64,000 nt of DNA from Xylanibacter ruminicola (GCF_900142525.1 NZ_FRBD01000002.1:124001-188000), one strand, 5' to 3'. Shown: positions 52,668 through 62,032, counted from the first letter of the stretch. Numbers and translations are program-made. The notes: generated from the letters alone by a model not told the origin.

Positions 52668-54608
52668 ATGGATAATATAAGAATTAGATTAATCATCTAT
52701 ATGTGCTTAGCTGTGCTCGTGTTACATGCGCAGGAGGGGCAGGAGGCGCATAGTTGGGAGCGGTATCTGAACCAGGTGATGACGGCGGAGGATATGGCAA
52801 GCGAGGAATGGCAGCTGAACTACGACCTGCTTTGCGAACTGGAACAGCACCCCATAAACATTAATAAGACAACACGCGAGGAACTAGAACAACTACCATT
52901 TTTATCTACACAACAGGTTGAGGCTCTGATGGAATATATGTATCGTTATGGAGAGATGAAATCGATAGCTGAGCTACAGATGATTCCTGAGATAGGACCA
53001 CAAATGCGGAAACTGCTGGAATGCTTTGTCTATGTGGGCGAAGGACCGAAGCAGACGCCGCGTATCAAACATGAATTGATAGCAAACGGACGCGTGCCAT
53101 TTTATGAGCGAAAGGGCGATAAGGATGGATATCTGGGCGACAGATATCGCCACTGGTTCAGATATCAGATGGAACGTAGCGATCAGATGAAATTGGGGAT
53201 TGTGGCCTCGAAAGATGCTGGTGAGCCTTTCTTTGCTGACAAGAATAAGTATGGCTACGACTACTATTCTCCATATCTACAACTGAAGAAAATGGGACGG
53301 TTAGAAACTCTGGTGCTGGGAAACTTCAGAGTATCGATGGGTATGGGCATGGTGATGAATAATAGCTTTGGATTGGGTAAGATTGCAATGCTACAGAACT
53401 TGGGCCGGAACACCATTGGACTGCGAGCGCATTCTTCAAGATCGGAAGGTTATCTACAGGGGGCGGGTGCTACCGTCAATTTAGGACGAGGCATACGGAC
53501 AACGGCATTCGTGTCGTACGCTCCGATGGATGCAACGCTGAATAACGACGGGAGTGCCCGCACCATCATCACAACGGGTTATCATCGTACTGAAACGGAG
53601 ATGGCGAAGAAACACAACTTGCACGTATTGAAAACGGGTGGAACACTACGATATGATGCAGGCAGAATGCATCTGGCACTGAATGCACTCTATAACCATC
53701 TGGACCGCAGACTGACCCCGGACAAGAAACAAATTTACAACATGTACAAGCCTGAAGGAACTGACTTTATGAATGCCAGTCTTGACTATGGCTACAGGGG
53801 AAGACACTGGGTGCTGAATGGCGAAGCTGCTACCGACAGCAAAGGACATATCTCTACAATTAATACGTTAAGTATGACTACGGGTAGTAATATCAATTTT
53901 ATTTTGCTACAGCGCTTTTATGCTTACCAATATGCATCGCTCGACGCACAGAGCTTTAGCGATGGTGGTAGAGTCCAGAACGAAAGCGGAGTCTATCTGG
54001 GATTATCGTGGCAGCCATCGCCCGCATGGCAACTATCGGCTTATACCGATTATGCCTACCATCCTTGGCCCATGTATAGAGAAACGGTTGCATCGTACTC
54101 GTTTGATAATCTGATACAATGTGTACACACCAAGGAGAAGTGGAAACTGATGGCGCGCTACAGACTGAAAACGAAAGAACAGACGCATCGTACACGACTG
54201 AGTGTGGAGTATACATGGCCGAAGTTTAGTGCCAGAACGCAACTTGATGGTGGCTATTGTGCTGTAGAGGGGAAGGAATTTGGTGTGATGCTAAGCGAGA
54301 ATGTGGCATATACCTACCATTGGCTGCGACTGAATGCCGGAGTGGGCTATTTCAAAACTGATAGTTACAATAGTAGGGTGTATCTGTATGAGAACGGACC
54401 TCTTTATACCTATTCAATGCAGCAATTTTATGGTGAGGGTATGCGCTATTGGCTGATGTTAAGAGCCAATGTAGGCAGAAACCTTATGCTGACTGCAAAA
54501 CTAGGTGTTACAGCTTATAATGATCGTAACCAAATAAGTAGTGGATATCAACAGATTGACCAGTCGAGTCAAACTGATCTTGATATACAAATAAGATGGA
54601 AAATTTAA
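52668..54608 (+). CDS. Helix-hairpin-helix protein with outer-membrane beta-barrel
   Basis: Protein of 646 residues. A signal peptide ends near VLVLHAQ. Residues about 55-135 hold two ComEA-like helix-hairpin-helix motifs (ININKTTREELEQLPFLS; AELQMIPEIGPQMRKLLECF), a DNA-binding fold. Residues about 160-646 are rich in alternating aromatic strands and end LDIQIRWKI, as in a barrel protein. A periplasmic DNA-binding part joined to an outer-membrane barrel suggests a role in DNA uptake or surface handling, but no experiment supports that here. The start is set by the promoter at 52637. Confidence 0.8.
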   Translation: MDNIRIRLIIYMCLAVLVLHAQEGQEAHSWERYLNQVMTAEDMASEEWQLNYDLLCELEQHPININKTTREELEQLPFLSTQQVEALMEYMYRYGEMKSIAELQMIPEIGPQMRKLLECFVYVGEGPKQTPRIKHELIANGRVPFYERKGDKDGYLGDRYRHWFRYQMERSDQMKLGIVASKDAGEPFFADKNKYGYDYYSPYLQLKKMGRLETLVLGNFRVSMGMGMVMNNSFGLGKIAMLQNLGRNTIGLRAHSSRSEGYLQGAGATVNLGRGIRTTAFVSYAPMDATLNNDGSARTIITTGYHRTETEMAKKHNLHVLKTGGTLRYDAGRMHLALNALYNHLDRRLTPDKKQIYNMYKPEGTDFMNASLDYGYRGRHWVLNGEAATDSKGHISTINTLSMTTGSNINFILLQRFYAYQYASLDAQSFSDGGRVQNESGVYLGLSWQPSPAWQLSAYTDYAYHPWPMYRETVASYSFDNLIQCVHTKEKWKLMARYRLKTKEQTHRTRLSVEYTWPKFSARTQLDGGYCAVEGKEFGVMLSENVAYTYHWLRLNAGVGYFKTDSYNSRVYLYENGPLYTYSMQQFYGEGMRYWLMLRANVGRNLMLTAKLGVTAYNDRNQISSGYQQIDQSSQTDLDIQIRWKI

Positions 54609-55717
54609 TCTTTGTCTAAAAGCTTTTTGTAGACTTCGACTACCTGCCCTGCAACATCGTTGCCGCTGAAACGACGGATGTACTCCATACTACGCTTGAT
54701 GCGCTCTTCTCTGCCATCGGCTCCTTTGAGACTGCGACGGATGGCATCGGCCATGCCAAGAGCATCGTTAGGGGCAACATAAAGACTGTCTGGTCCACCA
54801 GCCTCTTCAAGGCAAGAACCTGTGCAAGCAACAACAGGCAAACCGCAGCTGATGGCCTCAATGATGGGGATGCCAAAACCCTCGTAAACACTGGGATAGA
54901 CAAAAACCTCGGCTCCTGCATAAAGGGCAGGAAGGTCGGTGTCAGGAACGCCATGCATTATTTTTACGCGATGTTCCAATTGATGCTCCTTGGCATAAGC
55001 GAGAATTTCATCAGTATATTTTGTATGTCGGCCTACGAGTACCAGCGAAACGTCGGATGGCAAATGTGGTAATGATTTTACTGCTAATAGGGTGTTTTTA
55101 CGGGCTTCTATTGATCCTACACTTAATATATAACGTGAAGTGGATGTTGTAGGTGAGATATTGAATCGTGGCGAGCACGACTGATAAATCAGCGTGATTT
55201 TATCCTCAGAAACATCGGGTCCTCCGTATTCCAGGATATCGCGCTTGGTACACTCGCTGATGGCGATGATATGGTCGGCCTCGCGGAGGGTTTGGCGGAA
55301 CTTCCAGGTGTAGAGCTTGACATCAATCGGGTTGTAGAACTCGGGGTGGCGCAGGAAAATCAGGTCGTGGATGGTTACAACGGTCTTGATGCCACGCTTG
55401 CGGATGCCAAAAGGAAGCTCGCCTGAAAGCCCGTGGTAGAGCTGTACCCCGTCGTTAACCAATTGGCTGACGATTCCGTGAGAGCGCCAATAGGATTTGC
55501 CGAGGAGTGAGGCGTGTGGCGTGTGGAGGGAGATACGCTTTGACTGCACAATCTGATTCCTCAGGTCGTCGCGGCCCTTGTCGGGGGCGTAGAGACGGAG
55601 GGTAATGGGGAAACAGGCCAGGTCGTTGACAAGGGTGCGGCCGTAGGAACCGAGTCCCGTGCCGTTGCGAACGATGCGCTTGGCATCGAAACCTATGATG
55701 GGATGCTGACTACTCAT
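54605..55717 (-). CDS. Glycosyltransferase family 4
   Basis: Protein of 370 residues with a GT-B fold. The N-terminal acceptor domain starts IIGFDAKRIVRNGTGLGSYG; the C-terminal donor domain has SVGSIEARKN and the EX7E-type motif VYEGFGIPIIEAISCGLPVV. It transfers sugar from a nucleotide donor in the cytoplasm during surface polysaccharide or LPS assembly. The start at 55717 is chosen; the longer frame runs into gtrA without homology. It overlaps the gtrA gene by eight bases. Confidence 0.87.
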   Translation of the reverse strand: MSSQHPIIGFDAKRIVRNGTGLGSYGRTLVNDLACFPITLRLYAPDKGRDDLRNQIVQSKRISLHTPHASLLGKSYWRSHGIVSQLVNDGVQLYHGLSGELPFGIRKRGIKTVVTIHDLIFLRHPEFYNPIDVKLYTWKFRQTLREADHIIAISECTKRDILEYGGPDVSEDKITLIYQSCSPRFNISPTTSTSRYILSVGSIEARKNTLLAVKSLPHLPSDVSLVLVGRHTKYTDEILAYAKEHQLEHRVKIMHGVPDTDLPALYAGAEVFVYPSVYEGFGIPIIEAISCGLPVVACTGSCLEEAGGPDSLYVAPNDALGMADAIRRSLKGADGREERIKRSMEYIRRFSGNDVAGQVVEVYKKLLDKD

Positions 55718-56099
55718 GATTGCGGGAGAAATGCTTGAAGACAAAACGGACAATAACGAAATTGGTGGGCACGGCGATAGCCAGTACAGCAAACGGGGCC
55801 ACCAGACGATGGAGACCAACCCACAGGAAGAGGTTAAACAACCCTAACTGCAGGAAGTAATTGAATATGTGAGCACCTGCAAAGCCTGCTCCGTTACGGG
55901 CTGAAGTCTGCTCGCGAAAAGTGAAATGGGCCGAGAGGTAATAGTTAGCTATGAAACTGACAATATAGCCAATGGTATAGGCTACATTCAGGTTAATCCA
56001 GCGTTGTAGCAGCCAATACACACCATAGTGTATAGCCACAGCCAAAACACCTACAATGCCGAACCTGCATACCTCGCCAAAAGTCTCTTTTCTTAACAT
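55710..56099 (-). CDS. GtrA-family membrane protein
   Basis: Protein of 129 residues with four hydrophobic helices, matching GtrA: FGIVGVLAVAIHYGVYWLL, YTIGYIVSFIANYYLSAHFTF and the C-terminal VPTNFVIVRFVFKHF. GtrA proteins are thought to flip polyprenyl-linked sugars or help move glycan precursors across the inner membrane. It is coupled to the following glycosyltransferase, with which it forms a two-gene unit. Confidence 0.88.
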   Translation of the reverse strand: MLRKETFGEVCRFGIVGVLAVAIHYGVYWLLQRWINLNVAYTIGYIVSFIANYYLSAHFTFREQTSARNGAGFAGAHIFNYFLQLGLFNLFLWVGLHRLVAPFAVLAIAVPTNFVIVRFVFKHFSRNHE

Positions 56100-56118
56100 A
56101 AATAATCTAAATACGCCG

Positions 56119-56126
56119 CAAAGGTA
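56119..56126 (-). promoter_or_regulatory. -7 promoter box of gtrA and the GT4 gene
   Basis: TACCTTTG followed by CGGCG on the minus strand, 19 bases before the ATG at 56099. Confidence 0.7.
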
Positions 56127-56169
56127 CTAATATTTATTTATTTTCTATATTCATTTCGCTATTTTTTTG

Positions 56170-56177
56170 TAACTTTG
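56170..56177 (+). promoter_or_regulatory. -7 promoter box of the aminotransferase-led glycan genes
   Basis: TAACTTTG followed by CACCC, 20 bases before the ATG at 56198. Confidence 0.72.
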
Positions 56178-56197
56178 CACCCCAAAGAAAGACTATT

Positions 56198-57247
56198 ATG
56201 GATAAAAAAATGAATTTCCTAGACAGGAACGAGTTTAATTTCGAACCGAGTCAGAAAGTGATCGATGCCATCAAAAACTTCGATCCAAAGTTGTTGTGTT
56301 TCTATACCCGCATATATGATGAGGGTAAAAAAAGCGTGATTTCAGTTAAACTGAGCGAGATATATAATGTGCCTGAGGAGCAGGTGCTGTTGGCGTATGG
56401 CGGTGAGGATATACTGAAGAACGCCATACACTACTACCTGATGAAGGGTGACAATAAGAAAATATTGATACCAGAGTACTCATGGTGGTACTATAATAAG
56501 GTGGCCAGTGAGTGCTATGGCACATTCGAGATGTACCCACTGCATGAGCAGGAGGATACATTTGCATACGATGTAGACGAGGTGATAGAATACACCAACC
56601 GTATACATCCAAGAATGCTGCTGCTGGCATCGCCCAACAACCCAACCGGTAACAGCCTGACTCCGGAGGAGATTGGTCGTATCATGGAGAATATTCCTGA
56701 CGACACAATGGTGCTGATAGACGAGGCCTATGCAAGCTTTATTACCAGCGACACTGACTATATCGCTCCGTTGGTGAACAAATATAAGAACCTGATTATT
56801 TCGCGCACACTGTCGAAGTTCTACGGACTGCCAGGACTGCGCTGTGGTTTCGGATTCATTGGGGCTGGTCACGACCACTTTGTGAGCTACATCAACAAGT
56901 ACTTAGGTTACAATCGCTTCTCGGAGGCAGTGGCACTGGCTGCACTTGACAGCGATGAACACTACCGCCATGTTGCTGATGACATGGAGTGGGGACGACT
57001 GCTGTATAAGAAGGCACTTGACGGAAAGCCTGGATTCAAGGTGTATAAGAGCGTGGCCAACTTTATTCTGATAAAGTACCCTGCCGAGATCAAGGAACCA
57101 CTACAGAAAGCACTGGCCGACGAGAACTACAAGATCAAGTTCATGACTGACAAGGGTTTGGAGCAGTGTGTGCGCATTACACTGGGTCGCAAAGAGCAGA
57201 CACAGAAGGTGGTTGATACAATACTGAACGTAGTTGATAACAGATAG
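56198..57247 (+). CDS. HisC-like class I/II aminotransferase
   Basis: PLP enzyme of 349 residues related to histidinol-phosphate aminotransferase. Conserved features are ASPNNPTGNSLT, the DEAYASF aspartate and the PLP lysine in SRTLSKFYGLPGLR. Here it stands two bases before a LicC-type nucleotidyltransferase gene, not in a his operon, so histidine synthesis is less likely. The pair recalls clusters that make aminoalkylphosphonate or phosphocholine-like head groups. The substrate is not known. Confidence 0.82.
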   Translation: MDKKMNFLDRNEFNFEPSQKVIDAIKNFDPKLLCFYTRIYDEGKKSVISVKLSEIYNVPEEQVLLAYGGEDILKNAIHYYLMKGDNKKILIPEYSWWYYNKVASECYGTFEMYPLHEQEDTFAYDVDEVIEYTNRIHPRMLLLASPNNPTGNSLTPEEIGRIMENIPDDTMVLIDEAYASFITSDTDYIAPLVNKYKNLIISRTLSKFYGLPGLRCGFGFIGAGHDHFVSYINKYLGYNRFSEAVALAALDSDEHYRHVADDMEWGRLLYKKALDGKPGFKVYKSVANFILIKYPAEIKEPLQKALADENYKIKFMTDKGLEQCVRITLGRKEQTQKVVDTILNVVDNR

Positions 57248-57249
57248 TT

Positions 57250-58017
57250 ATGATTGGTGTGATATTGGCGGCGGGGATGGCCAAAAGGCTGAGACCGCTT
57301 ACAGATACAAGGCCCAAATGCCTGCTTGAGGTGGCTGGCAAAACACTGCTGCAGCGCATTGTTGATGCGATGCTGAAGGCTGGTGCCAAGGAACTGCTGG
57401 TAGTGACTGGCTACCGCGGCGAGATGATAAGGGATTTCATAACTGGCCACTATTCACAGTCTACTGTCCACTATCTGCATAATACAGATTACGAGCATAA
57501 CAATAACATCTTCTCTCTATGGATGGCTATGCAGGAACTGCACGGGCAGGAAGTTCTGCTGATGGATAGCGATATCCTTTGCGATCCTGAGGCTGTGAAC
57601 CGTGTAGCCTGTCAGGAGGTTTCGGCATTAGCCATGCAACGCCACGAACTTGGCGAGGAGGAAATGAAGATTGTTGTGGACAGCAAAGGTAGTATAACAG
57701 AGATCAGCAAGACATGCCGCGTGGCAGATGCCATAGGCGAAAGCGTGGGTATCGAGAAAATGACTGCCGAATATACCGAGGCACTATATCAGGAACTACG
57801 CAAGATGATACTTGACGAGGGACTGATAGACATATTCTACGAGCGAGCTTTTGAGCGATTGATCCCTCAAGGGTATACATTTAAGGTTGTAGACACTACC
57901 GATTTGTTCTCGTACGAATTGGATACACCTGAAGATTTTGAACGTGCTACGGCATTGATGCCAAAAGAACTGAGATGTGATGGAACAAAAGATTTCTGTA
58001 GTCATCAATACTTATAA
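57250..58017 (+). CDS. Sugar/choline-phosphate nucleotidyltransferase (LicC/PntC-like)
   Basis: Protein of 255 residues with a GT-A nucleotidyltransferase fold: GVILAAGMAKRLRPLT, then DTRPKCLLEV, and LMDSDILCD for metal binding. It resembles CTP:phosphocholine or 2-aminoethylphosphonate cytidylyltransferases. Stop of the aminotransferase gene is two bases upstream. Its last 38 bases overlap the next gene, a longer overlap than any other same-strand pair here. A LicD-family gene, the usual user of CDP-choline-like donors, lies 0.7 kb downstream. Confidence 0.85.
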   Translation: MIGVILAAGMAKRLRPLTDTRPKCLLEVAGKTLLQRIVDAMLKAGAKELLVVTGYRGEMIRDFITGHYSQSTVHYLHNTDYEHNNNIFSLWMAMQELHGQEVLLMDSDILCDPEAVNRVACQEVSALAMQRHELGEEEMKIVVDSKGSITEISKTCRVADAIGESVGIEKMTAEYTEALYQELRKMILDEGLIDIFYERAFERLIPQGYTFKVVDTTDLFSYELDTPEDFERATALMPKELRCDGTKDFCSHQYL

Positions 58018-58738
58018 TGCTGAACAACACTTGGAGCAAGTGCTTGAGGCTGTCAGGGATTTTGACGAGATAGTTGTGTGTGACATGGAGAGCACAGACA
58101 ACACACTTGATATTGCACGCAAGTATGGCTGCAAGATTGTTACATTTGCCAAGAAGAATTATAACATTGTTGAACCTGCCAGGAACTTTGCAGTGCAAAG
58201 TGCCCAGAACAAATGGGTATTAGTTGTTGATGCAGATGAAATCATTACTCCAGAACTTAAAAGTATTCTCTACAAGAAAATAAACGAGCCAAACTGCCCG
58301 GCAGGTTTCTTTATCCAACGCAGGAATATGTTTATGGGAATGTATATAAGGGATTTTCATCCAGAATACATTTTGCGATTCTTTATAAAGGATGGTGCAG
58401 AATGGCCTCCATACATACATTCTATCCCCATTATTCAGGGGCGCGTAGAAAAGTTGAAAGGCTATGACAATGCCTGTATGCTACACTTGATGGACGAGAC
58501 CATGTATGAGTATATGGCCAAGATGAACCAGTATACAGACAACGAAGTTGAGAAGAAAAGAGGTAGAAATTACGGAGTGGGAGCACTGATTTGGCGCCCT
58601 ATCTGGCGATTCTTTAAAAAGTACTTTATGGACGGTAGTTACCGTATGGGTACACGAGGACTTATACGAGCTATGATGGCTGCTGTGTATCAGTTCGTTC
58701 TGATATCAAAAATCATTGAGAAGCGCTATCGTGACTAA
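57980..58738 (+). CDS. Glycosyltransferase family 2 (LPS-core type)
   Basis: Protein of 252 residues with a GT-A fold: ISVVINTYNAEQHLEQVLEA at the start, IVVCDMESTDNTL for the donor site and VLVVDADEIITPEL carrying the metal-binding DxD. It resembles WaaE/KdtX-type transferases that add sugars to LPS core. ATG 57980 is preferred over a GTG three bases earlier. The start lies 38 bases inside the nucleotidyltransferase gene. Convergent overlap with licD is 26 bases. Confidence 0.87.
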   Translation: MEQKISVVINTYNAEQHLEQVLEAVRDFDEIVVCDMESTDNTLDIARKYGCKIVTFAKKNYNIVEPARNFAVQSAQNKWVLVVDADEIITPELKSILYKKINEPNCPAGFFIQRRNMFMGMYIRDFHPEYILRFFIKDGAEWPPYIHSIPIIQGRVEKLKGYDNACMLHLMDETMYEYMAKMNQYTDNEVEKKRGRNYGVGALIWRPIWRFFKKYFMDGSYRMGTRGLIRAMMAAVYQFVLISKIIEKRYRD

Positions 58739-59561
58739 CGAATGAGCGTTTGTCCTTGTAATCGCGATAAGGAAGATTATAATCTAAGTAGAAGAAATTA
58801 TGCTGACGCTGGTTGTCGTGGGGTGGTACTACCATGTAATCGCCATACTTATTGCGCAGATACTCATCGTAATGTTCTACGCCCATAACCTGATGTCCAT
58901 CGAAATCAAATGGCTGTGGAGTGCCAAGAATATGCTTGGGCATTACGCCACTTATACCATCATCGTAATCAAGAACATAGTCTGATGTCTCATAGTCATA
59001 GGCAAGGTTGGCTGCGAGTAGCTGCTTGCGCGCCCACTCGTGGGTAAAGAGCTTTTGGATGAGGAGCACTGGCCAAGAGCTTGGACCATGTCCATGCTTG
59101 TACGGATCGCGATGAAGGAAATATAGCAACTTGTCGCAAAGTTTATAGCGTGTTACTGCCAATCGGCGTGCGATCTTTGACTTGGGAGCACCATCAATGG
59201 GAAATACATCGATATAGATGCCTGCCACGTAGTCGCTATGACCACGTTCTATAAGGGTGGTACTGCTATCTACAATCTTGGCAAAACTACCAGGGTAAGT
59301 TGGGCTAGTCTCGATACTAAGAGCCTCAAGGGGCTTTGGTAGCCACTCGTGAGAATGTTTCAAAAAACGATCATAGTCAGGGCGAGGCATACAGATGTCC
59401 ATATCGTCATCCCAAGGAATAAAACCCTTGTGACGAATAGCGCCAAGCATGGTGCCTGCCCAGCAGTAATACCTGATATTATGCTCACGACACACTTTGT
59501 CTACAGTAAGAAGAATCTGCAATATATGTTGGTGGAGTGTCTCTATATCGTAATTCGCCAT
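58713..59561 (-). CDS. LicD-family phosphotransferase
   Basis: Protein of 282 residues with the LicD signature: YYCWAGTMLGAIRHKGFIPW and the acidic WDDDMDICM. LicD transfers phosphocholine or related head groups from a CDP donor to surface glycans. A nucleotidyltransferase gene for such a donor lies nearby on the other strand. Two conserved C-terminal blocks (SDYVLDYDDGISG; EHYDEYLRNKYGDYMVVPP) complete the fold. It has its own promoter. Confidence 0.88.
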   Translation of the reverse strand: MANYDIETLHQHILQILLTVDKVCREHNIRYYCWAGTMLGAIRHKGFIPWDDDMDICMPRPDYDRFLKHSHEWLPKPLEALSIETSPTYPGSFAKIVDSSTTLIERGHSDYVAGIYIDVFPIDGAPKSKIARRLAVTRYKLCDKLLYFLHRDPYKHGHGPSSWPVLLIQKLFTHEWARKQLLAANLAYDYETSDYVLDYDDGISGVMPKHILGTPQPFDFDGHQVMGVEHYDEYLRNKYGDYMVVPPHDNQRQHNFFYLDYNLPYRDYKDKRSFVSHDSASQ

Positions 59562-59587
59562 ATGATACTTAGCTTTGTTTTGCGGGT

Positions 59588-59595
59588 CAAAGGTA
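59588..59595 (-). promoter_or_regulatory. -7 promoter box of the licD gene
   Basis: TACCTTTG followed by ACCCG on the minus strand, 26 bases before the ATG at 59561. Confidence 0.65.
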
Positions 59596-59657
59596 GCAAA
59601 AATAGGCGAATTGGCAAAATAAATGCTCTATTATTTGTGGAATTTGCAATAATTTGT

Positions 59658-59665
59658 TACTTTTG
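59658..59665 (+). promoter_or_regulatory. -7 promoter box of the GT4-legB-legC genes
   Basis: TACTTTTG followed by CAAAC, 43 bases before the ATG at 59709. Confidence 0.68.
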
Positions 59666-59708
59666 CAAACAGAATTTCAGTTTTAATAAGGTATTTAATA
59701 GGTATTAT

Positions 59709-60785
59709 ATGAAGATAATCCATACAATCTCTAATAAGGCCTGGGGTGGTGGCGAACAGACAGTGCTCGATTTGAGCCGTCGCCAACTTAAAGACGGCAT
59801 AGATGTAGAGTTGTGCTGTATTCCCTTGGAATCGATGGTGGAGCACTTCAAAGGTCTGAATGTTCCCATACACAAAATGCCATTGCGTGGAGTGCTTGAT
59901 ATGAAGAGTGCATGGATTATGGCAAAACTTTTAAAGAGTAGTGATATAAGTGCTATCCACGTACACAATTTTAAAGAGGCATTTACTGCTGCTTATGCTC
60001 GCGTGATAGCAAGAAGGAAGGATATTCGTTTGGTGATGTGCCGAAACCTAACACGTAAGGGAAAGACGTCAGTTATATATAGATGGCTTTACAGCCAGTT
60101 GGACTGTATAGTTTTTGACTCTCAATTGGCTATGGATGAGTTCTTGAGTACCAGTCCTCCTATTAATCGTGGCAAGCTGCAAGTCATATTTAATGCCATT
60201 ATTGTTCCTGATGATCTGAAAGCTAAAGACCTCAGAAACGAATATGGCATAGCTGATGATGAAGCTATTATACTGTGTCATGGAAGGCTGGATCCGGAAA
60301 AGGGACAGCATGTTCTGATAGAGGCTGCAGCACTTCTTAAAAACGAAAAGTTTAGATTAGTGTTAGTGGGAGGTGGTAGTGAAGAATATACCAACACCCT
60401 GAGAATGCTAATACAGAAGTATCAGTTAGAGGATACTGTGATTATGGCAGGCTTTGTTGATTCTGTAATGTCTTACGTGGCTGGTGGTGATATTGGGGTG
60501 CTGCCATCTGTCGTAGCAGAAGGTTGTTCGCTGGCAGCTCAAGAGCATATGTCGTTTGGGCATCCTATCGTAGCTACCAACAATGGAGGCCAGCGTGAAT
60601 ATATTGTTGATGGAAAGAATGGCCTGCTGGTGCCACCTGGCAAACCGGATGCTTTGGCTGATGCACTGAGAAAACTTCTTGATGATAAGGAATTGCGTAA
60701 GTCTTTAGGTGCTCAAGCTAAATATGACTTTGACGACCATCTTAATTATGAGAGTTTTTATAAACGGATGAGCAAAATATATTGA
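59709..60785 (+). CDS. Glycosyltransferase family 4
   Basis: Protein of 358 residues with a GT-B fold. It starts MKIIHTISNKAWGGGEQTVL, a typical GT4 acceptor loop, and has the donor-site motifs CHGRLDPEKGQH and the acidic loop LPSVVAEGCSLAAQEHMSFG. The frame continues upstream to 59349 but that part overlaps licD and the promoter and has no similarity. The legB-like gene follows after four bases, so the enzyme may act in the same glycan pathway. Confidence 0.86.
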   Translation: MKIIHTISNKAWGGGEQTVLDLSRRQLKDGIDVELCCIPLESMVEHFKGLNVPIHKMPLRGVLDMKSAWIMAKLLKSSDISAIHVHNFKEAFTAAYARVIARRKDIRLVMCRNLTRKGKTSVIYRWLYSQLDCIVFDSQLAMDEFLSTSPPINRGKLQVIFNAIIVPDDLKAKDLRNEYGIADDEAIILCHGRLDPEKGQHVLIEAAALLKNEKFRLVLVGGGSEEYTNTLRMLIQKYQLEDTVIMAGFVDSVMSYVAGGDIGVLPSVVAEGCSLAAQEHMSFGHPIVATNNGGQREYIVDGKNGLLVPPGKPDALADALRKLLDDKELRKSLGAQAKYDFDDHLNYESFYKRMSKIY

Positions 60786-60789
60786 AAAA

Positions 60790-62019
60790 ATGTTCAATTT
60801 GGATCAATTTATAGCGGACTACGTAACGAAACGTCCAGCCAGTATGTTTGTCAGTGATATCGAGACAAACAAAGAAGTTCTTCTTAAAGAGATCAAAGGA
60901 AAAAAAATATGTGTCATAGGTGGCGCAGGGTCCATTGGGTCCAGTTTTATTAAGGCTGTTTTGCGTTTCGAGCCTAAAAGCGTAGTAGTTGTCGATCTGA
61001 ATGAGAATGGTCTGGCTGAACTAGTGCGTGATGTGCGCAGTACATATGGACTTTATGTCCCTGATGAGTTCCGTTGCTATACACTTAACTTCGCTGACCC
61101 CATTTTCGAGCATATCTTCAAAGAAGAAAAGGGCTTTGATATTGTGGCCAATTTCTCTGCACACAAGCATGTGCGTTCTGAGAAAGACCGCTATAGTGTG
61201 CAGGCACTGATAGAGAATAACGACATCAAGGCTAAACGCCTGATGGACCTGTTGAAGGTTTATCCGCCCAGGCACTTCTTCTGTGTTAGTACCGACAAAG
61301 CTGCCAATCCTGTCAATATTATGGGTGCTTCAAAACGTATCATGGAAGATCTGGTGATGGCATATAACCAATATTTCAAGGTGACAACAGCCCGCTTTGC
61401 GAATGTGGCATTCAGCAACGGCTCATTGCCCGACGGCTGGTTGCATCGCTTGCAGAAGCGTCAGCCGCTGGCAGCACCATCGGATGTGAAACGCTACTTC
61501 GTGTCGCCTGAGGAGAGTGGTCAGATATGTATGTTGGCCTGTATTTTGGGAAAGAAGGGGGAAGTGTTCTTTCCCAAACTGAGAGAAGACCAGATGCTTA
61601 CCTTCTCTGCCATCTGCGATGATTTCATTTCGGTTAATGGCATGGATAAGGATTTGTGTCTGACCGACGAGGAGGCTAAGGCAAAGGCTGCTAATCTGAA
61701 TCAGAACTCCTCTGACGGTGAAGTGGGATTGCAGAAGTATCCTGCCGTTTATTTTAATTCGGATACGACGGGAGAAAAGGCATACGAGGAATTTTATGTT
61801 CCCGGCGAGAAGATAGATATGCAGCGTTTCCAGACTCTTGGGGTGATAGAACAGACAACCCGTCATGATATGCAGGAGGTTGACTCCTTCTTCAGTAAGT
61901 TAGAGGCTATCTTCATGAATCCCGACTTTACCAAGGAGCAGGTTGTTGATGCTATACGTGAGTTTATTCCAACCTTCGAGCATGAAGAGAAAGGAAAGAA
62001 TCTTGATCAGAAAATGTAA
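60790..62019 (+). CDS. legB: Nucleotide-sugar 4,6-dehydratase, LegB-like
   Basis: Extended SDR protein of 409 residues. The NAD motif is VIGGAGSIGSSF (about residue 43) and the active site VSTDKAANPVNIMGASKRIMED has Met instead of the usual Tyr, as in FlaA1/CapD-type 4,6-dehydratases. The N-terminal block (FNLDQFIADYVTKRP) is typical of LegB, which starts legionaminic acid synthesis from a nucleotide-activated GlcNAc. A LegC aminotransferase follows directly, and a PtmE-like gene comes next, which supports the assignment. Confidence 0.85.
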   Translation: MFNLDQFIADYVTKRPASMFVSDIETNKEVLLKEIKGKKICVIGGAGSIGSSFIKAVLRFEPKSVVVVDLNENGLAELVRDVRSTYGLYVPDEFRCYTLNFADPIFEHIFKEEKGFDIVANFSAHKHVRSEKDRYSVQALIENNDIKAKRLMDLLKVYPPRHFFCVSTDKAANPVNIMGASKRIMEDLVMAYNQYFKVTTARFANVAFSNGSLPDGWLHRLQKRQPLAAPSDVKRYFVSPEESGQICMLACILGKKGEVFFPKLREDQMLTFSAICDDFISVNGMDKDLCLTDEEAKAKAANLNQNSSDGEVGLQKYPAVYFNSDTTGEKAYEEFYVPGEKIDMQRFQTLGVIEQTTRHDMQEVDSFFSKLEAIFMNPDFTKEQVVDAIREFIPTFEHEEKGKNLDQKM

Positions 62020-62032
62020 TTAGTTTAAGTAT

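Noticed and set aside
56198..57247. Assignment as histidinol-phosphate aminotransferase hisC
   Set aside because: The fold matches but there are no other his genes and the partner is a nucleotidyltransferase, so only a HisC-like call is given.
59349..59708. 120-codon N-terminal extension of the GT4 protein
   Set aside because: It overlaps licD and the promoter at 59658 and lacks any glycosyltransferase similarity; MKIIHTIS at 59709 is a typical start.
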